A stretch of 21,535 bases of DNA, taken from assembly GCA_041689775.1 (NCBI GenBank), contig JBDNFP010000282.1:1-21535 (forward strand). Reading direction: 5' to 3'. The position numbers and the translations under genes were made by a program. This document shows, piece after piece, positions 15,312 to 21,535 of this stretch (positions within the stretch are counted from its first letter, which is position 1; every line of letters starts with the position of its first letter). The notes beneath the pieces are model-generated. The model was not told the origin of the DNA. It saw only the letters and a program-made list of their open reading frames with translations, and searched no databases. The stretch comes from JBDNFP01 sp041689775 (GTDB taxonomy: Bacteria > Bacteroidota > Bacteroidia > Cytophagales > Spirosomataceae).

Positions 15312-16616
15312 CTAACGTGTAAGCTCAATACGTTGGAGAACTTGCTGTCCCACCCTTTCTCCCTGTTTCTGTCCTTCCTCGATAGCCGCCCGGTAATGAA
15401 TACCCCCGTACAGGCGGCTAATAGCTGCTTCGTCGCATGCCTGTCGGAATGAGGTGAAGAGTCGTTCGGGTAGTCCGTATTCTACTTCTGTATTGTCTAC
15501 AAAATGAAACTCCTCGCCAAACAAGGCAGTGAGTACCGTAGCTGCCGCGGTAGAGATGACACTATGCCCGCTGGTGTATTCCGGAAAGGGGGGAGTTTGT
15601 AGAAGGGGGAGCCACCTTTCATCCATATACGTGTTAATGACTGTTTCGGGGCGGATGAGCTGACTTCGGTATTTTTCGTCCCAGCAGCTGATAAACCCGT
15701 CGAACAGGGCGATGGAAGTAAGCATGTAGGCGGCAGAGGTGGCCGGCCAGTCGAGTTGGGCGGTAGTGGCGGCCTGTCCCACGATGGACATCCAGTGCCC
15801 GCCGGGTGAGAGCTTCTTAGTGGCAAAATTTAGGTGCCCCTGGGTGTTTAGAAAAAAAGGATTACAATCCCAGTAGCTGGCAATGAGCTTCTGTTCGTCG
15901 GTCATTTGCCGGGTCCGGTCGTATACTTCCCGGGCCTGTTTCATGAATTCACTGGTAGGCTCAGTACTAAAAGTAGGTGGGGATAGAGGTTTGAACTGTT
16001 GGGCGGAATCAAGGGTAACGGGCCTAATTCTGTTCCAGTAGGGTTCGATGGCATCCATGTAGCCGGGAGGAGTGGGAATCCACTTACCGGGCGCTTTGCT
16101 GTACGAATAGCGCCGGCGCTTGCGGGTGTCGAGGTAGTGGTCACGGGAAGCCCAAGCCATTATGCTGTCGCTTACTACCTGGCCATACCGCAGGGAGTTT
16201 TGGTAGGTGGTCGGGTTGGGTTCGTTCATTTGGCGTAGTAATACCTCCACGCTGTCTTTGAGTATTTGTTCCGAAAAAACCAGTTGGCCGCCCGTTTGGA
16301 AAAATGCATAGAGAGCCGCCAACGGATAGTTGACTTCGTCTCCGGTGGGGATCGCCGAAATATCCGGAAATCCGTATACCTGCCCGTGTAGACTGGCGTA
16401 CGCTTTTTTATCCCGAATGATGGTTTCGTAGGCGGCCGCATTGGCGTACAGGTAGATGCGACTGGCTACGGGAGGCGAAAAAATATCATGTACAATGGTG
16501 CGTGTCAACTGTTTCTGGGCTCGGTTGAAGAGCTCGGTGGAAGGGGCCTTGGGCCCGGAAGCCCACAGGTTGCCGGTACTAAGGAATATCAGGAAAAGGT
16601 TTTTCACACAGCGCAT
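15312..16616 (-). CDS. Exported vanadium-dependent haloperoxidase / PAP2-like enzyme
   Basis: The product is 434 aa with a signal peptide at 1-20. The oxyanion-binding signature shared by vanadium haloperoxidases and PAP2 acid phosphatases is complete. Lys315-x6-Arg322-Pro323 (KYRSQLIRP) is followed by the SGH motif in PEYTSGHSV (His351) and Ser400-Arg401-x5-His407 (SRLYGGIHY). The Asp that often follows the last His by four residues is Ala411 here. Haloperoxidases use H2O2 to oxidise halide, and the same site without vanadate hydrolyses phosphate esters. Sequence alone does not decide between them. The length and layout fit the vanadium-haloperoxidase-type proteins often found next to VCBS and SusCD genes in Bacteroidota. 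It starts 9 nt after the propeller gene and is the last gene of the three-gene operon. Confidence 0.85.
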   Translation of the reverse strand: MRCVKNLFLIFLSTGNLWASGPKAPSTELFNRAQKQLTRTIVHDIFSPPVASRIYLYANAAAYETIIRDKKAYASLHGQVYGFPDISAIPTGDEVNYPLAALYAFFQTGGQLVFSEQILKDSVEVLLRQMNEPNPTTYQNSLRYGQVVSDSIMAWASRDHYLDTRKRRRYSYSKAPGKWIPTPPGYMDAIEPYWNRIRPVTLDSAQQFKPLSPPTFSTEPTSEFMKQAREVYDRTRQMTDEQKLIASYWDCNPFFLNTQGHLNFATKKLSPGGHWMSIVGQAATTAQLDWPATSAAYMLTSIALFDGFISCWDEKYRSQLIRPETVINTYMDERWLPLLQTPPFPEYTSGHSVISTAAATVLTALFGEEFHFVDNTEVEYGLPERLFTSFRQACDEAAISRLYGGIHYRAAIEEGQKQGERVGQQVLQRIELTR

Positions 16617-16625
16617 CGTACTTGT

Positions 16626-19600
16626 TTATTTCTTGGGTTGATTGATCCGAAATACCAGTGTTTCATCGTTGTTTCGGCCGACTACCAGCCATTTTTGGGA
16701 GCCGGAGTTGATCATTGTTATGGTGCGTACATCGCCGCTCGCCCAAAGTCCCGACTGTTCGGGCCCCAAGGGTTCAAAGTGAAAGGGAGCCACCTGCCGA
16801 AGATAAAGTCCAAAGGAGGCATCGGAAGGGCCGGTCTGTACCCGATAGGGCGAGAAGTTACCGGCCGTAATCAGGTCGATTTTACCGTCTCCGTCTACGT
16901 CGTCGGCTATGGCACCGCTCAGGCGGGAAACCTGAGCGACCTGGGGCAGCTCGTGTACCGCAAAGTTGAAGTCTCCTTTATTTTCCAGAATCACACTTGC
17001 CAACTGAGTGCATTGCAGCTTGGGCGACTTATCCACGGCGGCTTCGCCAAAAATATCCACTACCGTAGCATCGGCGTAGGAGGCATAGGATATGTACTTG
17101 CGGCGGAGCGGTACCAGTTGATCCAGTATTTCGTCCCGCGAATACAGCGGATAGCTCTTGTCGCCAATATAGTAGCTGAGAATGGGGTCTACCAGCCCGT
17201 TTTTATCAAAATCATCGTAATAGAGCGTCATGGGTTTTTCGACGGATGCCTTCAGTTGCGTATTGAGGCCGCAGTTGCCGGCTATGAAATCCAGATCACC
17301 ATCGTTGTCCAGGTCGGCGGCGGTCAGGGAGGCCCACATGCCTTCGGTGTGGCGCAGGCCGTCGGGCTTTACCTCTTCGAAGTGATGCTGACTATTCCGA
17401 AAGGTTCGGATACCCATCCAGTCGCTGGCGAGTAGCAAATCTGCGCGGCTATCGGCGTTCAGATCAGCAAATACGGCGGCCGTAATCATGCCAGGGTTAA
17501 CTAGGGCGGGGTTCCAGGCATCAGTGATGTCCGTGAACTTTACCTCACCTCCCGCACTGTCGTTGCGCAGTAGGTAGCTGCGTGTAGCCTGCGGAAAGGC
17601 CCCCGGCACGGCATGGCCGCCCACAAACAGATCAAGGTCGCCGTCGCCGTCTACATCCGAACTGGCAACGCACTGTTTGGGACTTAGCATCACCGGAAGC
17701 ACCGTAGGCGCACATACATATTGACCATCCCCCTGATTTAGGTACAGGCGATCCTGGTACTCGGGCGACTGGTCTTCGTATTCGTTGCCGCCGCTCACTA
17801 CGTACAAGTCCAGGTCACCGTCTTTGTCCGCGTCAAAAAAGTGTGCGGCTACCTCTTCTGACGTTACATGTTGCCGCCAGGGCTGGGAAGTCGCCGCCAC
17901 AAACGAGCCCTCGGTGGTTTGCAGGTAGAGTACCCCAAACTGGTTCATGGCTCCACCAAAGAACAGATCTTCGCGGCTATCGCCGTTTACATCGCCCCGC
18001 GCCAGCGCCGGACCCATGCGCGAAAGTTGGTAGGGGAGGAGTACCTCCACTTTGAAATCTACGAAGTTATTTTCTTGGTGAAAAAAATCCAGTCCCGTAG
18101 TTTCGGGTGGTAATTGCTCGAAAAGGGTTGGACCAGCCATGGGGTTAGTTGCTATGGCAGGAGAACCCTTTTTTGGACTTTTGACCACCAGTAGTTGGTT
18201 CAAAGCCGGATGTATCACCACCGACCTGATACCTAATGGCCACAAGATGACTACGGAGTCAATAGCCGAAGCTTTGCCGAACCCAAAATGAAGGTCCGTA
18301 GTAACGGACGACTGATACCCTCGCACCGGATAAAGCTCTTTGTATTGCTGCTGTCCGTTGGTGTAAGTCCATACTTTAGCACCAAATGCGGTGGTATTGG
18401 GTGGGGTGCCCACCAGTCGTAGGGCTAGATAGTTCTGGGCCGGGGCGTTGTTTTTATAAATATACACAGGCTCGTTGATATTGGAAATAACGAGATCCAG
18501 ATCCCCGTCCTGATCAAAATCGGCGTAGGCGGCGGCGTTGGAGACAGTTTCTTCGGTCAGCCCCCAGCGGGTAGAAACATCCTCGAAGCCCAGCGAACCA
18601 GCAAGATCACCACCCCGGTTGCGGTATAGGTAGTTGCGTAGTTTATTGGATGGCATCTTTTGCACTAGGCCGTAGGTCTGGAATTGCAGACTGCCTTTGG
18701 CGGCCTGTTTAAGTTGCTCATCGGCTACGGTGTATTTCAAGAAATCCATATTCGTGAAGTCGCGCAGGTAGCCGTTGGTAATCAGGATGTCCTGCCAGCC
18801 GTCGTTGTCAAAATCAGCCATCAGACCGGCCCAACTCCAGTCGGTATTGGAGATGCCCGCCAACTGACCCACTTCACTGAATTTTGCCCTTTTTTCTGCA
18901 TCAAGCCCCACGTTAAGATGCAGCATATTTCGCATTTGCTGGTGGTAGTAGCCACTGTCGAGCAGCAAATGGTACTGATCGTACATATCGGGACCTTTGA
19001 GAAGTTTCTGTCGGTGGTTGTCTTCGGGCAGCATATCAAGAGTCAGCACATCGGGGCGGCCGTCGTTGTTGACATCCCCTACGTCAGCTCCCATGGAGAA
19101 TTTGGAAATATGAGCAAAAGACTCCCGTAGTGACTCCTTAAAACCTCCATTCTGATTATTTACATAGTAACAATCTACCTCCGTGTAGTCACTGGTGGTG
19201 TACAGATCTGGCCAACCATCCTGGTTGATATCCGCTACGGTTACGCTCAGGCCGAAATTGAGGGCACTGTTGATAATGCCGGCTTGGTGGGTTACGTCCG
19301 TAAAGCGAAGTTTTCCCTTTTCGCTGTCATTCCGGAATAGCCGATTGCCAAAGTACGGGTTGGGCGTTGCCCGGATCTGCCGGGTGTTGAGCAGCGGATT
19401 GACGGTGTGGTTGGAGTGGTTGAGCAGAAACATATCCAGGTCACCGTCGCGGTCGTAGTCAAAGAAAGCCGCCTGCGTGGAGAGCGTACCGGGAGCATCA
19501 AGACCAGCCTGTTTTCCCATTTCCTTGAAAATCGGTACGCCATTTTTAACCCCCTGATTGATGAAGAGTTCGTTGTCCAAGCTAGCCTTATCCCGAAAAA

Positions 19601-20036
19601 AACCGGAATGACACACATATATGTCAAGCAGCCCGTCGCCGTTGATATCCGCTATGCTCACCCCGGTAGCCCAGGTGCCATTGCCCCCTACCTGCGCCAG
19701 TCGGCTCACATCTTCAAACCGAATTTTCTGGGTTTTGGCCGAGCGGTTGAGGTATAACTTGTTGGAAACAGTATTGCCCGAAACAAATAGATCGAGCCAG
19801 CCATCGTTGTCAAAATCACCGATACCCACGCCGTTGCCATTGTAGAGGTACTCATAGCGGAAGATATGTAAGGAGTCGTTTTCCTCAATTTTATTCACAA
19901 AGTCTACGCCGCTGGCCTGGGGCGTTAGCCGGGTAAAAAGGGGTTGTGCGTAGGTCGGCATTCCTCCGAGTAAAGCTATAGCCCAAAGCCACCTCTTCCA
20001 CTTTTCCGAAACCTTATGTTTTGTGAAAATGCGCAT
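16626..20036 (-). CDS. Giant secreted FG-GAP/VCBS double propeller with central ASPIC/UnbV domain (CRTAC1-like)
   Basis: The product is 1136 aa from the Met at 20036. The frame is open to 20075, but that would overlap the upstream gene by 26 nt, whereas MRIFTKHK gives a normal basic start and signal peptide (cleavage near TYAQ, 31). Seven Asp-rich calcium loops lie near residues 74, 130, 193, 269, 321, 408 and 506. They are followed by an ASPIC/UnbV domain at about 535-617 (LALRLVGTPPNTTAFGAKV, VRGYQSSVTTDLHFGFG). Seven more loops lie near 682, 735, 794, 858, 908, 942 and 1046. This suggests two seven-bladed propellers joined by the ASPIC domain. No enzymatic motif is visible, so a scaffold or ligand-binding role at the cell surface is likely. 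The spacing of 13 nt before and 9 nt after marks it as the middle gene of an operon. Confidence 0.9.
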   Translation of the reverse strand: MRIFTKHKVSEKWKRWLWAIALLGGMPTYAQPLFTRLTPQASGVDFVNKIEENDSLHIFRYEYLYNGNGVGIGDFDNDGWLDLFVSGNTVSNKLYLNRSAKTQKIRFEDVSRLAQVGGNGTWATGVSIADINGDGLLDIYVCHSGFFRDKASLDNELFINQGVKNGVPIFKEMGKQAGLDAPGTLSTQAAFFDYDRDGDLDMFLLNHSNHTVNPLLNTRQIRATPNPYFGNRLFRNDSEKGKLRFTDVTHQAGIINSALNFGLSVTVADINQDGWPDLYTTSDYTEVDCYYVNNQNGGFKESLRESFAHISKFSMGADVGDVNNDGRPDVLTLDMLPEDNHRQKLLKGPDMYDQYHLLLDSGYYHQQMRNMLHLNVGLDAEKRAKFSEVGQLAGISNTDWSWAGLMADFDNDGWQDILITNGYLRDFTNMDFLKYTVADEQLKQAAKGSLQFQTYGLVQKMPSNKLRNYLYRNRGGDLAGSLGFEDVSTRWGLTEETVSNAAAYADFDQDGDLDLVISNINEPVYIYKNNAPAQNYLALRLVGTPPNTTAFGAKVWTYTNGQQQYKELYPVRGYQSSVTTDLHFGFGKASAIDSVVILWPLGIRSVVIHPALNQLLVVKSPKKGSPAIATNPMAGPTLFEQLPPETTGLDFFHQENNFVDFKVEVLLPYQLSRMGPALARGDVNGDSREDLFFGGAMNQFGVLYLQTTEGSFVAATSQPWRQHVTSEEVAAHFFDADKDGDLDLYVVSGGNEYEDQSPEYQDRLYLNQGDGQYVCAPTVLPVMLSPKQCVASSDVDGDGDLDLFVGGHAVPGAFPQATRSYLLRNDSAGGEVKFTDITDAWNPALVNPGMITAAVFADLNADSRADLLLASDWMGIRTFRNSQHHFEEVKPDGLRHTEGMWASLTAADLDNDGDLDFIAGNCGLNTQLKASVEKPMTLYYDDFDKNGLVDPILSYYIGDKSYPLYSRDEILDQLVPLRRKYISYASYADATVVDIFGEAAVDKSPKLQCTQLASVILENKGDFNFAVHELPQVAQVSRLSGAIADDVDGDGKIDLITAGNFSPYRVQTGPSDASFGLYLRQVAPFHFEPLGPEQSGLWASGDVRTITMINSGSQKWLVVGRNNDETLVFRINQPKK

Positions 20037-20049
20037 ATTATGTTTGGGG

Positions 20050-21405
20050 TTACTTGGTAGATTTGTTCCAATCAAAAATCAGCCGTTCGTCTTCTTCCTC
20101 GCGGGTTACGTACATCAGCAGCAGCGTCATCATTTCTTGGTCGCTCCGCATATTTCCATCCGAAAGCACGAGCTGGGGCGGATTATGCGGGTTCATGGGA
20201 TTTTGGGCAGTATTGTCGTAGGTGCCTTCGATGTGTACCACTGCCCCTTTGGGTAGTAAAACAGGTTTTTTGAAACGGTAGATTTCCTGCCAGCGAAAAT
20301 CCCATTCCGGGATCCGAACCAGCGGAATGGTGTCACCCGTAGCGCTGACGGCGTAGGCCTTGAACGTCTTGCCCAGCTGATGCATGTGCGGCCAGGCGTA
20401 CAGCAACGATACATCGGGCTGATTGTTGGCGATACGCAGGGTAAAGGTTTTTATTTCGTCCGCAAAGAGCAGGAAAGGGGGCTTGATGTCCTTTTCGCCG
20501 ATACCACCCGAACCGAGGCTAATGACTTTTACCTTCCGTTTAATGGGGGTATCTTTGAAGAAAATATTAATTCCGTTAATGTTTTCTGCATCAAGGGCCG
20601 CAGGGCCATAATGTACCGTCAGGAGCACTACCCCCCGGCGAGGCATTTCCCAGCCCATATCCTGGGGGTACGTTTCGAACGATGCGCCGGGTATCCAGCC
20701 CCCGTAAAAGGTCATTTCCTGCTTGTATTTGAGCCATTGGTAGTATTGGCTGGCCGAGTCGCCATTCAGATTTACCGCACTGACGGTGTTGTACAGGTTG
20801 ATGATGGTATCCTCCACGGGGTGAATGGCGAAGTTGGCATGGTGGATAATTTTTTTGTTGTTGGATGTGAATTCTATCGCCTCGACATTAGCCCGTTGGG
20901 CCAGTTCAAAGGGGATTTTGAACACCATGAAGCGCTCCTTACCGTCACCTTTCTGTACGTAGGTCTCGGACATTTTAAGGGTAAGATCGGGGGAGCGGTG
21001 GTAGGCTGTACCGGCGCTTACCCGTTCCATGAGTACCTTTTCGGACTCCCGTTTTTCCCTCCCTTTTGGCGTATCAGCATCAATCCAGGCGACCAGGGTC
21101 TCTATTTCTTTGTCGCTTAGCGAGCGGTTGTTGGCGTAGGATACGTAGTGATCGTCGGCTTTCCAGGGGGGCATGTAGCGACTGCTAACCACCTTGCGGA
21201 TAAATTTTGAGCGTTTGACCACGTCCTCATAGGTGATCAGCGAAAAGGGGGCCGCTTCGCCGGGACGGTGGCACACCGCGCAGTTACCATGAATAATGGA
21301 CTGTACATCCTTATAAAAAGTCAAGGACTGTCCTCGCCCGCTTGCTGACCACATAAGCAGGATCAGGAAGGAAAGTCCGAAAGTAGTTTGTTTAAAATCA
21401 GTCAT
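20050..21405 (-). CDS. Cytochrome c fused to copper type II (PHM/DBH-like) monooxygenase core
   Basis: The product is 451 aa with a signal peptide at 1-26. Residues 28-115 form a small cytochrome c with haem site C42-AV-CH46 and Met78 (RYMPPW) as likely axial ligand. The rest resembles the two-domain core of peptidylglycine and dopamine hydroxylases. Candidate ligands of the first copper are His188-His189 (KKIIHHANF) and His265 (TVHYGP). Candidate ligands of the second are His340 and His342 (WPHMHQLGK) and Met425/426 (SDQEMMTLL). All ligand classes are present in the right order. These enzymes hydroxylate C-H bonds using O2 and an electron donor, and the fused haem could replace ascorbate as donor, which is an inference. 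It is the first gene of the operon and probably acts in the periplasm or on the surface. Confidence 0.85.
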   Translation of the reverse strand: MTDFKQTTFGLSFLILLMWSASGRGQSLTFYKDVQSIIHGNCAVCHRPGEAAPFSLITYEDVVKRSKFIRKVVSSRYMPPWKADDHYVSYANNRSLSDKEIETLVAWIDADTPKGREKRESEKVLMERVSAGTAYHRSPDLTLKMSETYVQKGDGKERFMVFKIPFELAQRANVEAIEFTSNNKKIIHHANFAIHPVEDTIINLYNTVSAVNLNGDSASQYYQWLKYKQEMTFYGGWIPGASFETYPQDMGWEMPRRGVVLLTVHYGPAALDAENINGINIFFKDTPIKRKVKVISLGSGGIGEKDIKPPFLLFADEIKTFTLRIANNQPDVSLLYAWPHMHQLGKTFKAYAVSATGDTIPLVRIPEWDFRWQEIYRFKKPVLLPKGAVVHIEGTYDNTAQNPMNPHNPPQLVLSDGNMRSDQEMMTLLLMYVTREEEDERLIFDWNKSTK

Positions 21406-21456
21406 TTCAGAAAAAAATCAGGGCAAACGCATGAGAATTCTGTCAATTGAAAGAAT

Positions 21457-21488
21457 GTTTATCTTTGCAGTACATGACAAAGATAAAC
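21457..21488. promoter_or_regulatory. 11-bp inverted repeat spanning a -7 box and the start codon
   Basis: GTTTATCTTTG (21457-21467) and CAAAGATAAAC (21478-21488) are perfect inverted repeats with a 10-nt spacer. The left arm contains TATCTTTG (21460-21467), a full match to the Bacteroidota -7 box, and the ATG at 21474 lies in the spacer. No clear -33 box was found about 20 nt upstream. It could be an operator or a start-codon hairpin. Confidence 0.5.
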
Positions 21489-21535
21489 GAGTATTTTCTA
21501 AATATATCAGACTGGCGAGAGCAGCATAAAGTACA
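21474..21535 (+). CDS. N-terminus of a small protein, possibly DUF1801/YdeI-like (runs off window)
   Basis: An ATG at 21474 opens a frame that stays open to the window end (20 codons plus two bases). It begins MTKINEYFLNISDWREQHKV. The pattern of a short helix with EYF followed by a Trp and charged residues recalls the start of DUF1801/YdeI-type proteins, but 20 residues are too few for a firm call. It is divergent from the operon at 20050-21405. The predicted -7 box would place the transcription start only a few bases before the ATG, so the mRNA may be nearly leaderless. Confidence 0.5.
   Translation, partial: MTKINEYFLNISDWREQHKV

Noticed and set aside
16488..17435. A 315-codon open frame on the plus strand
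   Set aside because: It lies opposite the propeller and haloperoxidase-like genes, crosses their junction, and has no recognisable domain. It is an antisense by-product of their codon use.
20380..21120. A 246-codon open frame on the plus strand
   Set aside because: It is fully antisense to the cytochrome/copper monooxygenase gene, which has clear motifs; the antisense product shows none.
21447..21467. A full -33/-7 promoter for the last gene using TTG at 21447
   Set aside because: The spacing to the -7 box is only 10 nt, far less than the usual 19-21 nt, so only the -7 box is reported.

Overview
The window looks like a piece of a Bacteroidota chromosome, most likely order Cytophagales (Spirosoma/Dyadobacter-like). 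The reasons are a SusC/SusD pair, Bacteroidota-type promoter boxes (TAnnTTTG), many secreted FG-GAP/VCBS propeller proteins, weak or absent Shine-Dalgarno sequences, and an argH whose N-terminus (MKLWQK) fits the Bacteroidota form. The genus is an inference.

Layout. Bases 1-94 hold the 5' end of an IS630-type transposase on the minus strand. It is followed by a Fic-family gene that has lost its catalytic core in frame (183-830, +) and a secreted two-domain hydrolase, alpha/beta hydrolase plus SGNH (858-2804, +). A minus-strand block follows: a DUF1338 / 2-oxoadipate dioxygenase-decarboxylase (2843-3754), a doubly frameshifted REP-associated tyrosine transposase (3848-4441) bracketed by two identical 15-bp palindromes, a Tat-exported SoxB-like metallophosphoesterase (4588-6255) and an exported DsrE-family protein (6326-6748). 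On the plus strand argH (7020-8357) overlaps by 4 nt a cytochrome c/VCBS-propeller protein (8354-9889). A near-ideal bidirectional terminator (9905-9952) separates this pair from the convergent right half.

The right half is a minus-strand secreted redox and uptake locus. In transcription order it has a cytochrome c-Cu type II monooxygenase-like protein (21405-20050), a giant double seven-bladed FG-GAP propeller with a central ASPIC/UnbV domain (20036-16626), a vanadium-haloperoxidase/PAP2-like enzyme (16616-15312), then SusC (15047-11706) and SusD (11669-9972). The first three genes are spaced 13 and 9 nt apart and look like one operon. SusCD appears to have its own promoter, with phased A-tracts upstream and a 19-bp leader hairpin. 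I infer that the exported enzymes modify or oxidise an organic substrate outside the cell or in the periplasm and that SusCD imports it or its products. The substrate is unknown. This five-gene locus is the best candidate for an under-described system here. The last 62 bases start a divergent small gene on the plus strand.

No tRNA, rRNA or CRISPR array was seen, and no gene-free stretch exceeds 300 bases. The two longest gaps (6749-7019 and 15048-15311) are described in the feature list.
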